DNA of 64,000 nucleotides from Paenibacillus tyrphae. GTDB taxonomy: Bacteria; Bacillota; Bacilli; Paenibacillales; NBRC-103111. The notes under the pieces were generated by a model. The model had not been told where the DNA came from. It did no database searches and was given only the letters and a program-made list of their open reading frames with translations. Made by a program: the position numbers and the translations under genes. Of this stretch, positions 52,184-63,155 are shown piece by piece; position 1 is the stretch's first letter, and each line of letters starts with the position of its first letter. The stretch covers positions 62,001 through 126,000 of the forward strand of contig NZ_BSDJ01000005.1 in assembly GCF_027925525.1 (NCBI RefSeq), in the 5' to 3' direction.

Positions 52184-52513
52184 TTACACGGCGCGGAATT
52201 CGTGGACCCACACTTTCATGTGCGGAAGCCACGGCATGCCCGCATGCATAGATAAAATATAATTTTTGTAGGCCTCGACCGACTCATATCCTTCCGTCTT
52301 TGCGTGCTCGTCGGTCAGCTCTCCGAGCGATTGCTGATAAACGTTCGTCACTTCAAAGCGGTGGCCGTTCAACTCCATGATTTCGCCCGGATCGGCGTAA
52401 CGTCCGTTGCGGCGGGTGGCCGTTTTTTCTCCGCGGAGCACTTTATCGATATCTTCTTGAACGGTGACCAAACGGTCGATACTACAGGTTTTTGGCGGCA
52501 ATGGTTGAGACAT
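52184..52513 (-). CDS. ASCH-domain protein
   Basis: A 109-residue ASCH (PUA-like) fold protein, a likely RNA-binding or nucleotide-modifying domain. The RGEKTATRRNGRYADPGEIM stretch carries the typical basic and Gly-rich motif (G-x-K-T-x-T-R-R). AAGGAGG is 11 bases ahead of the start at 52513 on the minus strand; the longer frame to 52669 crosses the divergent M42 gene. No partner was seen. Confidence 0.78.
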   Translation of the reverse strand: MSQPLPPKTCSIDRLVTVQEDIDKVLRGEKTATRRNGRYADPGEIMELNGHRFEVTNVYQQSLGELTDEHAKTEGYESVEAYKNYILSMHAGMPWLPHMKVWVHEFRAV

Positions 52514-52599
52514 GTGGATATGTACCTCCTTGGTTATTAGATCCATCCCGTAGCTTACCTTAAAATGGTTTGAGAAGCAAACGAACGGAGGCAGATTAT

Positions 52600-53658
52600 A
52601 TGAAATGGGATATAAACGAAACGTATATGATGCAGGTGCTGGACATGCTGCTCTCGACGCCGAGCCCAAGCGGTTTTTGCAGCAATATCATGGGCAAGCT
52701 GGCCGCCGAAGCGGAAAAGCTGGGGTACCCGATCAGCTTCACGCCTAAGGGCTGCGGGATTATAACGGTCGAAGGCCGGCAAAAGGACCGGGTAATCGGC
52801 TTGTTCGGTCATGTCGATACGCTGGGAGCGATGGTGCGTTCGATTAAGAGCAATGGCACGCTTCGGTTTACGCTGATCGGCGGCTATATGATGGGTTCCG
52901 TCGAAAATGAATACTGCCGTGTGCATACCCGTGACGGACGAACCTACGACGGCACGATCCTGACGACCAAGCCTTCGGTGCATGTTTTTCCGGATGCGCG
53001 AGATTTGAAGCGGGAAGAAGCGATCATGGAGGTACGACTGGACGAACCGGTCAAGTCAGCGGACGATGTCAAAGCGCTTGGCATTGGTACGGGGGATATC
53101 ATTTCCTTTGACCCGCGCACCGAGTTTAAAACGAACGGCTTTATCAAATCCCGTCACCTGGACGATAAAGCGGGCGTTGCCGCTTTGTTCGGGCTGCTTG
53201 AACTGCTTAAGCGCGAGGCTATCGTACCCTCCTGCACGCTGAAGATTATGATCAGCGTATATGAAGAGGTCGGTCACGGCTCATCTTGGATACCGGGGGA
53301 TATCAGCGAGGTGCTAGCGGTCGATATGGGTGCAATGGGAGAAGATTTGAATTGTACGGAGTTCGACGTCTCGATCTGCGCCAAAGATTCGTCCGGGCCT
53401 TACGATTACGCGATGACGTCGAAACTGATCGAGCTGGCGAAGCGCGACGGACTGAGCTACGCGGTCGATATTTACCCGCAGTACAGTTCGGATGCTTCCG
53501 CTGCGCTTCGCGGTGGGAGCAACATTCGCGCCGCTTTGATCGGCCCGGGTGTTCACGCTTCCCACGCGATGGAGCGGACGCATAAAGACGCTGTGCGGCA
53601 TACGGCTTCGCTGCTTGCCGCTTACGTGACGGAGCCCGCCGAACCTTACGGCAATTAA
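52600..53658 (+). CDS. M42-family metallo-aminopeptidase
   Basis: A cytoplasmic aminopeptidase or cellulase-like peptidase of the M42 family, 352 residues. Metal ligands and catalytic residues are in LFGHVDTLG (His, Asp), SRHLDDKAG (Asp), SVYEEVGHG (Glu pair), AVDMGA (Asp) and HASHAMERT (His). GGAGG precedes ATG 52600. The divergent ASCH gene shares the intergenic region. It is followed by a YfmR-type gene 35 bases on. Confidence 0.9.
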   Translation: MKWDINETYMMQVLDMLLSTPSPSGFCSNIMGKLAAEAEKLGYPISFTPKGCGIITVEGRQKDRVIGLFGHVDTLGAMVRSIKSNGTLRFTLIGGYMMGSVENEYCRVHTRDGRTYDGTILTTKPSVHVFPDARDLKREEAIMEVRLDEPVKSADDVKALGIGTGDIISFDPRTEFKTNGFIKSRHLDDKAGVAALFGLLELLKREAIVPSCTLKIMISVYEEVGHGSSWIPGDISEVLAVDMGAMGEDLNCTEFDVSICAKDSSGPYDYAMTSKLIELAKRDGLSYAVDIYPQYSSDASAALRGGSNIRAALIGPGVHASHAMERTHKDAVRHTASLLAAYVTEPAEPYGN

Positions 53659-53693
53659 TAAACGCAAGCAACGGCGAGGAGGCTTGAATCTGC

Positions 53694-55610
53694 TTGAACA
53701 TCATGACGGTAGAAGATTTATATAAAAGCTACGGCGAGAAAGTTTTATTTGACGGCATTCACTTTCAGATCAACGAGAAAGAACGGATCGGGCTCGTTGG
53801 CGTGAATGGCACGGGCAAATCGACCCTGCTGAAAATTATGGCCGGACTCGAATCGACGGAACGAGGAAAGCTTATCCATGCGAACCACTTCCATGTCGAG
53901 TATTTGCCGCAAAATCCGTCGTTCGATTCCGACTCGACCGTGCTTGAGCAGGTGTTTTACGGCGATACGCCGATGATGCAGGCATTGCGGGAATACGAAT
54001 GGGCGCTTGCCGAGCTGCAGCTTGCCCCCGAGGATGAAAAACGGCAGGCGAAGCTGTTCGCCGCGCAGCAGCGTATGGATGCGACAGGCGCATGGGACGC
54101 CTCTACAACGGCAAAGACCGTGCTGACCCGGCTCGGCATCCGCGATTTCGGCCAAAAGGTCGGTACGCTTTCCGGCGGGCAGCGCAAGCGCGTCGCGATG
54201 GCTCGGGCGCTCATTCAACCGGCGGATCTGCTCATCTTGGACGAGCCGACCAATCATATTGACCACGAAACGGTGCAGTGGCTGGAAGAGTTTCTTGCGA
54301 AGTGGCGAGGCGCGCTGCTGCTTGTGACGCATGACCGGTATTTTCTCGACCGAGTAACGAACCGGATCTTCGAGCTGGACCGCGGCAAGCTGTACAGCTA
54401 CGAGGGCAATTATGCGGCTTTTCTGGAGAAGAAAGCCGAGCGGCTGGAGCGCGAGGCCGCCGAGGAAGACAAGCGGCAAAATCTGCTGCGCAGAGAGTTG
54501 GCATGGCTTCGGCGGGGTGCCAAAGCCCGTACGACGAAACAGAAAGCGCGTGTGGAGCGTGTCGTTGAGCTGCGCGACCGCAAGGTGGACGGACCCGCTG
54601 CACAGATGGACATTTCGCTCGGTGCGAGCCGGCTCGGCAAAAAGATCATGGAGCTGGAAGAGGTCGGCAAATCGTTCGAGCAGCGTAAAATCGTCGACAA
54701 CTTTAGCTATATCGTTTTACCTGAAGATCGCATCGGCATTATCGGCCCGAACGGGACGGGAAAATCGACGTTTTTGAACATGTTGGCCGGCCGACTGGAG
54801 CCGGATGCGGGTTCCATCGTAACCGGACCGACCGTGAAGTTGGCTTACTACACGCAGGAAAGCGTTGAGATGGACGAGAAGCAGCGGGCGATCGACTATA
54901 TTAAAGAAGCGGCCGAGGTGGTGCGAACCTCGAGCGGCGAATCGGTTACGGCGGCGCAAATGTTCGAACGCTTCTTGTTCACGCCTGCCCAGCAATGGAC
55001 GCCGATCGGCAAGCTGTCCGGAGGCGAGCGGCGCCGGTTGTATCTGCTGCGCACGCTGATGGGCGAGCCGAACGTGCTTTTGCTGGACGAGCCGACGAAC
55101 GATCTGGATATCCAAACGTTGACGATCTTGGAAGAGTACCTTGAAGATTTTCCGGGCGTAGTCATTACCGTATCCCATGACCGTTATTTTCTGGACCGGA
55201 CGTCGGATCATCTGTTCGTGTTCGAAGGGGAGGGCCGCATCCGAAGATTTTTCGGCAATTATACGGAATATCTGGAAGCGTCCCGAAGCGAAAAGCAGGC
55301 GGCAGCGGAGGAGCGGCGGGAAACCAAGGCGGCTGCCGAAACGGCGCCAGCGCAGCAGCGCGAATCGAACCGTCCCCGCAAGCTTTCCTACAAGGAGCAA
55401 AAAGAATGGGATGAAATCGAGGATAAAATTGCCGGGCTCGAGGATCGCTTGGCGCAGGTCAAGCAAGATATCGAGAACGCGGGCAGCGATTATACGAAAG
55501 CGCAAGAGCTGTTCAAGGAAGAGCAGGAGTTGACACAGCGGCTGGAGGAAGCGATGGACCGCTGGACTGAGCTGTCCGAGCTGGTAGAGAGTATCGCACA
55601 GAACAAGTAA
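53694..55610 (+). CDS. yfmR: ABC-F translation factor, YfmR type (Uup family)
   Basis: In Bacillus, YfmR resolves ribosomes stalled on Pro-rich or Asp-Pro stretches together with EF-P. The 638-residue protein matches YfmR closely. NBD1: [35 protein letters not shown]2: [33 protein letters not shown]. The interdomain linker carries LLRRELAWLRRGAKARTTKQ, and the Uup-type C-terminal coiled coil (about 560-630) is present. GAGGAGG lies 11 bases before TTG 53694; ATG 53703 is an alternative. Confidence 0.92.
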   Translation: MNIMTVEDLYKSYGEKVLFDGIHFQINEKERIGLVGVNGTGKSTLLKIMAGLESTERGKLIHANHFHVEYLPQNPSFDSDSTVLEQVFYGDTPMMQALREYEWALAELQLAPEDEKRQAKLFAAQQRMDATGAWDASTTAKTVLTRLGIRDFGQKVGTLSGGQRKRVAMARALIQPADLLILDEPTNHIDHETVQWLEEFLAKWRGALLLVTHDRYFLDRVTNRIFELDRGKLYSYEGNYAAFLEKKAERLEREAAEEDKRQNLLRRELAWLRRGAKARTTKQKARVERVVELRDRKVDGPAAQMDISLGASRLGKKIMELEEVGKSFEQRKIVDNFSYIVLPEDRIGIIGPNGTGKSTFLNMLAGRLEPDAGSIVTGPTVKLAYYTQESVEMDEKQRAIDYIKEAAEVVRTSSGESVTAAQMFERFLFTPAQQWTPIGKLSGGERRRLYLLRTLMGEPNVLLLDEPTNDLDIQTLTILEEYLEDFPGVVITVSHDRYFLDRTSDHLFVFEGEGRIRRFFGNYTEYLEASRSEKQAAAEERRETKAAAETAPAQQRESNRPRKLSYKEQKEWDEIEDKIAGLEDRLAQVKQDIENAGSDYTKAQELFKEEQELTQRLEEAMDRWTELSELVESIAQNK

Positions 55611-55687
55611 CGAAGCGTTTCAGCGGTGCGTCAGGCCATTTTGGGCGGAACAAAAAATAACATCCAGTGGGAAGACGCGCCAATTTA

Positions 55688-55696
55688 TGCTATAAT
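55688..55696 (+). promoter_or_regulatory. Extended -10 promoter of the YkpA-type gene
   Basis: TGCTATAAT with a perfect hexamer, about 68 bases before ATG 55764; the -35 is poor. Confidence 0.55.
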
Positions 55697-55727
55697 ATAC
55701 GTTTGGAAGCGGCTTTACACGGGCTGA

Positions 55728-57377
<1,650 letters not shown>

Positions 57378-57419
57378 TATCCATTCCAAGCTTGCGAGAC
57401 CCAGCTGTTTCGTATAATT

Positions 57420-57468
57420 AAAAAAAGGATGAGCCGCAGGCCTGAAAAGGCTGTGCTCATCCTTCTTT
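57420..57468. terminator. Bidirectional terminator between ykpA and the small minus-strand gene
   Basis: AAGGATGAGC and GCTCATCCTT pair over 10 bp; a second small stem (GCAGGCCT...AGGCTGT) fills the loop. A and T tracts flank both sides. Confidence 0.88.
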
Positions 57469-57483
57469 TCCAATCGCGGCCGG

Positions 57484-57708
57484 TCAGCTTCCGCCGGTAC
57501 GCCGGCGTTGGTTGTTCGGCTTTTTGTTGTTTTGGCTTTTCATCACAGACGCGTTTCCGGCACGCACTTGGCCGTTGGCTTTAGCGTCATGCTGGGCTTG
57601 CTTCTTTTGCGCGAGCTTGTTTTTAATCGCGTCCGCCAAGCTGACTTTTTTAGGCTCGCCTGCGGTTTGCGGTTGCTCATTCGAATTTTGGTTCGTTGTG
57701 TCCGACAT
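57484..57708 (-). CDS. Small basic hypothetical protein
   Basis: Not recognised. The 74 residues are polar, rich in Asn, Gln, Lys and Ala, with no hydrophobic segment. The N-terminal half is acidic or neutral and the C-terminal end is strongly basic (NNKKPNNQRRRTGG), so nucleic-acid binding is possible. GGCAGGTG lies upstream on the minus strand. It shares the terminator with ykpA. Confidence 0.6.
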   Translation of the reverse strand: MSDTTNQNSNEQPQTAGEPKKVSLADAIKNKLAQKKQAQHDAKANGQVRAGNASVMKSQNNKKPNNQRRRTGGS

Positions 57709-57804
57709 TGTTTAACACCTGCCCTATACCCTGGATAGTACCATTCTACCGGATAGGTCCCTCTGGAAGCAATAAGCAAATATGATAGGGGAGGGATTGG
57801 AACC

Positions 57805-58185
57805 ATGACGCTCGCAGAATGGTCGGAACAAGACCTGCTTGCATGGACGCCTGCAACGACCGAAGCTGTAGAACCGGAATTCCCGGAAAACGCGGCCGAA
57901 GGACATTTGGCTCATTCGGAGCCCCGTTACGTATTCTTCTACACTCCGCTGTGCGGCACGTGCAAGGTAGGCGAGAGGATGCTGGAGGTCGTCGCGGCGT
58001 TGAATCCGCGGACTCCCATGGGCCGCTGCAACATTAATTTCTCGCCGGTCCTGGCGCGGAATTGGCAAATCGAAAGCGTACCATGTCTGGTGCGGTGGCA
58101 GCGAGGGACAGTCGCAGATAAGAAATACCGGTTCGACGACGTGCAGGAGCTGCACCGTTGGATGAACGTTGCTACGAATGGCTGA
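57805..58185 (+). CDS. Thioredoxin-like protein
   Basis: A 126-residue thioredoxin fold protein with the redox motif CGTC in FYTPLCGTCKVGERM and the cis-Pro in ESVPCLVRW. The first 38 residues before the fold are acidic and less typical. A GGGGAGGG site precedes ATG 57805. It lies 46 bases ahead of kapB but has its own function in thiol redox; the partner is unknown. Confidence 0.87.
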   Translation: MTLAEWSEQDLLAWTPATTEAVEPEFPENAAEGHLAHSEPRYVFFYTPLCGTCKVGERMLEVVAALNPRTPMGRCNINFSPVLARNWQIESVPCLVRWQRGTVADKKYRFDDVQELHRWMNVATNG

Positions 58186-58231
58186 TGAGGCCTTTCTGAC
58201 TTATAACAAGAAAGGGAGTCGTATCTATACG

Positions 58232-58615
58232 ATGCTGGAATCCATGTTAACTCCCGGAACGATGGTCCGGGCTTCCTACAAAACAGGCGAGTACATCGGC
58301 GAGGTGGTCGAGCTGTCGCCTACCGGTAAAGTTGCCGTGAAGATTGCCGCGGTCGTGAAACACCCGACGCAAGGGGACTTGCACAATCCGATGGACCCGG
58401 ATGTGGCGTTTTTCCATCAGCGGCGCGCGCTGGCCTATCAGGAGATTGCGCTTATGCCGCCGAACACGGTCCGGCCGTACCAAGGAACGGTGCCGGATTA
58501 CCGCGAATCGCTGCGGCAGGCCTTGGCGCAGGAGCGCGAGCAGCTGCAGCGGACCGTTCGCTGGGCCGAGCGGTGTCTCGAAGAATTGGACCGGCTCGAG
58601 GGAGAGTACGCTTAA
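58232..58615 (+). CDS. kapB: Kinase-associated protein KapB
   Basis: In Bacillus, KapB is required for KinB, a sporulation-initiating kinase encoded beside it. The 127-residue product matches KapB: YKTGEYIGEV, VVKHPTQGDLHNP, FFHQRRALAYQE, VRPYQGTVPDYRESL. AAAGGGAG lies upstream of ATG 58232; the longer frame from 58169 overlaps the thioredoxin gene. A histidine kinase follows 21 bases later, as in Bacillus (there kinB lies upstream of kapB). Confidence 0.82.
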   Translation: MLESMLTPGTMVRASYKTGEYIGEVVELSPTGKVAVKIAAVVKHPTQGDLHNPMDPDVAFFHQRRALAYQEIALMPPNTVRPYQGTVPDYRESLRQALAQEREQLQRTVRWAERCLEELDRLEGEYA

Positions 58616-58636
58616 AACGGAAGGGATCGGGTTGTC

Positions 58637-60025
58637 ATGCTGTTTGTGTTTATCGGCCTATGGACGATCGGGCTGCTCCTGATCGTCACCGATCCGAAGC
58701 GGGCGACGACACAATGGATCAGCAGCATCGCCTTTACAGGCGGCTGTGGCGGATTGTCAGCGGTGATTGCGGACGATCTTGTGCCTTATTTGTTTGACCG
58801 CGGCCTGTTGACAATGCCCGTTGCGGTGCTGCTGGCCAAAGCCGAGCTCGCCAGTTCGCTGATGTGCTACTTCGGCTTGCCTTATACGTTTTTGATGTTC
58901 GCCATTGTTTATTACCCGGATTATCCGGTGTGGCCGTGGAAACGATGGATTCCGTGGGCGCTGGTGGTTTTTCCTGCTTTTTCCTTCGTGCTCGAACCGA
59001 AACCCGGCGATCCGATCCCTTTTTACTTTGTCACCCCTTGGGCGGCGCCGTATATTGTGACAGGCGCCGTTTTATTGATCATGGCGCTACTGAAGGAGAA
59101 AAATTCGTTTCTCCGCCGCAGCCGGATGCTGACGACGCTTGCGGCTGCGCCGACGCTGGTGTTCGCTTTGTTTACGCTTTATTTGCTACCCACCTTCTTC
59201 GGTTTGTACGAATGGTGGCGCTATAACATATGGGTGATTGCGCTCACCCTGGCCATCATTGTCGGATCGAGCTTCCGCTACGGATTCATGGGTCTGCAAA
59301 TCTCGATACGTAATCAGAAGCTTGATTATACGCTGCGCGCGATTACGTCCGGGACCTCGATTTTGAATCACGCGATCAAGAACGATGTCGGCAAAATCCG
59401 GCTGTTCGGCGACAAAATCAAATCCGAGGTGGCAGCCGGACGAACGGACCCCGCTCAAGTGGTGCAGGATATGGAAGTCATTTTGTCCGCATCGCAGCAT
59501 ATTTACGATATGATCTACCGGATTCAAGGACAAACGCAGGAGATCAAGCTTCAACTCGAGGAGTTGGACCCGCGTGAGCTGATGAGGGACTGTATCCGCA
59601 CGCTGTCTCCGGAGCTGCATAAGGTCGAGGTTCGCGAGCAGTATTTAACGGAGGAGCGGATCGCCGCCGACCGGGCGCAACTGACCGAGGTATGGACCAA
59701 CGTGCTGACGAATGCTATTGAAGCGATGCCGGACGGAGGCGTCCTGACCGTCCGCTTGACGGAAACGAAGCGCAAAGTCGTTGTGGAAATGAAGGACACG
59801 GGCCCCGGAATGGACAATTCGCAGCTCAAGCGCGTCTTCGATCCGTTCTACACGACCAAGAGCGGTAAAAAAATGAACTTCGGCTTGGGACTTTCTTATT
59901 GTTATACTATAGTTCAGAAGCACAAAGGCACCATGAACATTCACAGCAAGCCGGGCCAAGGAACAAGCGTCTTCATGCAGTTTCCGAAGCAAAAGCGTCT
60001 TCCGGCGGGAAGGGAGTTAATTTAA
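58637..60025 (+). CDS. Membrane sensor histidine kinase
   Basis: A 462-residue kinase with six or seven membrane segments between residues 1 and 210, and a cytoplasmic HisKA/HATPase_c core. The phospho-acceptor is His245 in SILNHAIKNDVGK. The ATPase has the N box NVLTNAIEAM, G1 DTGPGMD, F box FDPFYTTKSGKKMNFGLGL and the final TSVFMQFP. No separate sensory domain is seen, so membrane signals are likely. It follows kapB by 21 bases and ends one base before the regulator gene, whose start is at 60026. Confidence 0.9.
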   Translation: MLFVFIGLWTIGLLLIVTDPKRATTQWISSIAFTGGCGGLSAVIADDLVPYLFDRGLLTMPVAVLLAKAELASSLMCYFGLPYTFLMFAIVYYPDYPVWPWKRWIPWALVVFPAFSFVLEPKPGDPIPFYFVTPWAAPYIVTGAVLLIMALLKEKNSFLRRSRMLTTLAAAPTLVFALFTLYLLPTFFGLYEWWRYNIWVIALTLAIIVGSSFRYGFMGLQISIRNQKLDYTLRAITSGTSILNHAIKNDVGKIRLFGDKIKSEVAAGRTDPAQVVQDMEVILSASQHIYDMIYRIQGQTQEIKLQLEELDPRELMRDCIRTLSPELHKVEVREQYLTEERIAADRAQLTEVWTNVLTNAIEAMPDGGVLTVRLTETKRKVVVEMKDTGPGMDNSQLKRVFDPFYTTKSGKKMNFGLGLSYCYTIVQKHKGTMNIHSKPGQGTSVFMQFPKQKRLPAGRELI

Positions 60026-60685
60026 ATGGAGCATCCTGCGATTCGCGTCGTCATTGTCGAGGACGATCCGGACTGGCTGCGCGGCCTGCACAGCTACTTG
60101 CAGAAGGAGCCGGATATCGAAGTGGTGGGTCAGGCTTCGTCCGGTGAAGCGGCTGTCGAGCTGTTGGAGAAGACGGAAGCGGATGTCGTTCTGATGGACG
60201 TCATGATGTCCGACAGCCCGGAGGGACTGTGGGCGGCAGCGGAAATCGTCAAGTGCAGCGGGGCCCGTGTCGTCATGCTTTCTTCGATGGAGGAGAAGGA
60301 AATCATTTTCGAAGCGTTCAAGGCCGGCGCCGTCGATTATATGGTGAAGTCCAACTTCACGGAAATTCCGCAGACGATCCGCAGTGCATACGCCAACCGG
60401 AGCTCCATCCATCCGAGCGTCGCTGCGCAGATGCGGGAAGAATTCCGTCGCCTGAAGCAGCTTGAACATGAGGTGCGGGTGAGAGAACTCAAAAATTTGT
60501 TGACGCCAACCGAAATTCAAGTGCTCGATCTGATCGAAAAAGGGCACACTCAAACGCAAATCGCCGACAAATTCGTCGTTTCCATACGGACGATCAAAGT
60601 GCACGTTGGGAATATTTTGAAGAAACTGGGCGGAAAAAGCAGCAAGGAAGCGGCCCAAAAAGCAAAAGATATGGGCATTTTGTAA
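60026..60685 (+). CDS. NarL/LuxR-type response regulator
   Basis: The 219-residue partner of the preceding kinase. The receiver has the acidic pair EDD at 12-14, Asp58 in VLMDVMM as phospho-acceptor, and Lys in YMVKSNF. The C-terminal HTH is LTPTEIQVLDLIEKGHTQTQIADKF, a GerE/LuxR-type DNA-binding domain. AAGGGAG at 60008-60014 precedes ATG 60026. The trio kapB-kinase-regulator looks like one operon. Confidence 0.93.
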   Translation: MEHPAIRVVIVEDDPDWLRGLHSYLQKEPDIEVVGQASSGEAAVELLEKTEADVVLMDVMMSDSPEGLWAAAEIVKCSGARVVMLSSMEEKEIIFEAFKAGAVDYMVKSNFTEIPQTIRSAYANRSSIHPSVAAQMREEFRRLKQLEHEVRVRELKNLLTPTEIQVLDLIEKGHTQTQIADKFVVSIRTIKVHVGNILKKLGGKSSKEAAQKAKDMGIL

Positions 60686-60693
60686 GCTGCCAG

Positions 60694-60740
60694 AAAAGCG
60701 ACTGCCACAGGCGTAAAAGCCGGAAGGACGCCGCTTTTTT
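60694..60740 (+). terminator. Terminator of the kapB-kinase-regulator operon
   Basis: Imperfect stem AAAGCG ... AGGCGT / ACGCC ... CGCTTT with a looped middle, then T6. The structure is less neat than the others in the window. Confidence 0.6.
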
Positions 60741-60743
60741 CCG

Positions 60744-60772
60744 TTACACTTGCCCGAAGTTTATGGTATAGT
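60744..60772 (+). promoter_or_regulatory. Promoter of the oxidoreductase gene
   Basis: TGGTATAGT at 60764-60772 is an extended -10 (TATAGT); the -35 region is weak. It lies about 48 bases before ATG 60820. Confidence 0.5.
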
Positions 60773-60819
60773 GAAACTGTTTGAGAACATAGAAAACCGT
60801 CAGCGAAGGAGCCTAACGC

Positions 60820-61899
60820 ATGAGCGCAAACGACAAAATACAAATCGGCGTCATCGGCGCCGGCAACATCGGCAATGTACACATTCAGGAATTTATGCAA
60901 ATCCCGGACGTCGCCGTAACGGCCGTGACGGACGTCTATCAGCCTATGGCTATCGCACGGGCGAAGGAATATAATATTCCGAACGTTTACGCAACCTACC
61001 AGGAGTTGCTGCAGGATCCGAGCTTGGATGCGGTAATCGTAGCCGTCCCGAACGATGCTCATGCACCCATTGCCATTGAAGCGCTTCAAGCCGGCAAGCA
61101 CGTTCTGCTTGAAAAACCGATGGCCGTCAACGCGGCTTCCGCCAAAGAAATTGTCAAGGCACACCTGAAGTCGGGTAAAGTGCTGATGATGTCGCATCAG
61201 ATGCGTTGGGAATCGCTTAATATGCAGGTGAAGGAACAAATCGACAAAGGCGCGCTCGGCAGCATCTATAATGTAAAAACCGGCTGGCTCCGCCGCAAAG
61301 GGATTCCGGGCTGGGGCACTTGGTTTACGCAAATGCATAAATCCGGCGGCGGGCCGTTGATCGATATCGGCGTGCATATGCTGGATTTGTCGCTGCACTT
61401 GATGGGCAGTCCGAAGCCGGTCTCCGTCTTCGGGACGACGTATGCCGAGTTCGGACCGAAGAAACGCGGTATCGGCACTTGGGGCAAGCCGGACTGGAAC
61501 GGCTTTTATGACGTTGAGGATCTGGCAACCGCTCTTATCAAGCTGGATAACGGCAGCACGCTGTCGCTGGATGTAAGCTGGGCGGCCAATACCGATTTTA
61601 TCGATAACGGACCTTATATTTACCTGATGGGCTCCGAGGGAGGCGCTTCTCTACGTGCAGGAAGAGGGACGCTGCATACCGAGCTGTTCGAGCGGACCGC
61701 CGACGTAGAGTTGACGGTGGATTCGAACGATGAAGGGCCTCGTCAGCGCATGAGCCGCCATTTCCTCGATTGCATCCGGGAGCACCGCGAGCCGCTCACA
61801 TCCGCGATGTCAGGTCTGACGAACAGTTTAGTGCTGGAAGCGATCTATGAGTCGTCCCGTACAGGTCAACTCGTTACGCTGGATTGGAGCTTGGATTAA
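60820..61899 (+). CDS. Gfo/Idh/MocA-family oxidoreductase
   Basis: An NAD(P)-dependent sugar or inositol dehydrogenase-like enzyme, 359 residues. The Rossmann motif is GVIGAGNIG, EKPM holds the catalytic Lys in GKHVLLEKP, and the GGGPLIDIGVHMLDL segment is the usual second motif with the catalytic His. The substrate is unknown. The start ATG 60820 is preceded by AAGGAG. The TRIC gene follows six bases after the stop. Confidence 0.92.
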   Translation: MSANDKIQIGVIGAGNIGNVHIQEFMQIPDVAVTAVTDVYQPMAIARAKEYNIPNVYATYQELLQDPSLDAVIVAVPNDAHAPIAIEALQAGKHVLLEKPMAVNAASAKEIVKAHLKSGKVLMMSHQMRWESLNMQVKEQIDKGALGSIYNVKTGWLRRKGIPGWGTWFTQMHKSGGGPLIDIGVHMLDLSLHLMGSPKPVSVFGTTYAEFGPKKRGIGTWGKPDWNGFYDVEDLATALIKLDNGSTLSLDVSWAANTDFIDNGPYIYLMGSEGGASLRAGRGTLHTELFERTADVELTVDSNDEGPRQRMSRHFLDCIREHREPLTSAMSGLTNSLVLEAIYESSRTGQLVTLDWSLD

Positions 61900-61904
61900 C
61901 CCTT

Positions 61905-62555
61905 ATGGATGAATTGCTTCAAGTAAATTTGCAATTATTCAGCATTATCGGCACGATCGCGTTTGCTATTTCCGGCGCGGTCGTTGCCATGGAAGAAGAA
62001 TATGATATTCTCGGCGTTTTCGTACTTGCCTTTGTGACGGCGTTCGGCGGCGGGGTCGTCCGGAACTTGCTGATCGGCATACCTGTCAACACGCTTTGGA
62101 CGCAGGGACTTTACTTGAAAACGGCGCTCATCGCGGCGTTTCTTGTTTTTATCGTTCCCGTCAGCTGGATTCGCCGCTGGAAAACGTGGGAATCCTTGTT
62201 CGACGCTATCGGCTTGGCGGCTTTCTCCATTCAAGGGGCACTGTATGCGGTTCAGATGAATGCTCCGCTAAGCGCCGTCATCGTAGCGGCGATGATGACC
62301 GGGATCGGCGGCGGGATTATTCGCGACGTGTTGGCCGGACGGAAGCCGCTAGTACTGCATGACGAGATCTATGCGGTTTGGGGCATGCTGGCAGGATTTC
62401 TGATCGGAATCGGCTGGTTCCAAGGATCGTGGCCGCTGCTGGGACTATTCGCGCTTATTGTTATTTTGCGGATGCTGTCGGTGGTGTACAAATGGCGGCT
62501 GCCGCGGCGCACGCTGCGGCTTAATGAGGAATCAAAGCAAGCTAAGGGGGCTTAG
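61905..62555 (+). CDS. TRIC-family cation channel (UPF0126, YvgT-like)
   Basis: A 216-residue membrane protein with seven predicted segments arranged as two similar halves (GGGVVRNLLIG and GIGGGIIRDVLAG). Bacterial homologues of the TRIC family conduct potassium. The start ATG 61905 is preceded by GGAG 12 bases upstream; the longer frame from 61884 overlaps the oxidoreductase gene. Confidence 0.9.
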   Translation: MDELLQVNLQLFSIIGTIAFAISGAVVAMEEEYDILGVFVLAFVTAFGGGVVRNLLIGIPVNTLWTQGLYLKTALIAAFLVFIVPVSWIRRWKTWESLFDAIGLAAFSIQGALYAVQMNAPLSAVIVAAMMTGIGGGIIRDVLAGRKPLVLHDEIYAVWGMLAGFLIGIGWFQGSWPLLGLFALIVILRMLSVVYKWRLPRRTLRLNEESKQAKGA

Positions 62556-62556
62556 C

Positions 62557-63075
62557 ATGATGTCGGAAACAAACGAACCGAACGCGTCCTGGAGCAGCCG
62601 GAAACGTATCCCGGGCGAAGAAATCGGAGATCGGCTCGACTCCGTTCGCGTGTTGAAAGAAGATGCACTTGAGCTGTATGAAATCGCCAAAGACAAGGCG
62701 ACAGGGGAACATTACCTGCATTACGCCTACTTGCACCGGAATTTGGCCGCGATCCCGGCGGGACCGGAGGCCGTACAGGAAGAATCGTTTCATCACTTGA
62801 TGCCGCTGGAAAGCGACGAGGTGCTCGGTTTTTTATTCGGGGAAGCGCCTTACGATTACCCGGCCCATTGGAGCAAGCCATTCCTGCGCAACGGCCCCGA
62901 AGGCGATTATGTGTGGTTCGATCCTGGCTATGTGGCGGCAGAAGCCGAGCATGAAGCGATTGGCCGCGACATTGCGGAGCAGCTTGCGCTCTTTAAGCAA
63001 GCGGGAGACGTATCGGAACAAAAAGTCCGTGAGCTGCTGGAGCGGCTAAATCCCAACGATAGCGAAAAGAAGTAG
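62557..63075 (+). CDS. Hypothetical protein
   Basis: Not recognised. The 172 residues are soluble and acidic, with many Glu, Tyr and Trp. A notable stretch is GEAPYDYPAHWSKPFLRNGP followed by GDYVWFDPGY. AAGGGGG is six bases before ATG 62557, and the TRIC gene stops two bases upstream, so it is probably co-transcribed. ATG 62560 is an equally possible start. Confidence 0.72.
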   Translation: MMSETNEPNASWSSRKRIPGEEIGDRLDSVRVLKEDALELYEIAKDKATGEHYLHYAYLHRNLAAIPAGPEAVQEESFHHLMPLESDEVLGFLFGEAPYDYPAHWSKPFLRNGPEGDYVWFDPGYVAAEAEHEAIGRDIAEQLALFKQAGDVSEQKVRELLERLNPNDSEKK

Positions 63076-63155
63076 CGCTGCGCATATTTTCCGGCGGGTG
63101 ATTCATCCTAAGCGTGAGCCTTACGAGGGCACGTCTACAGGAGGGACACGACAGG

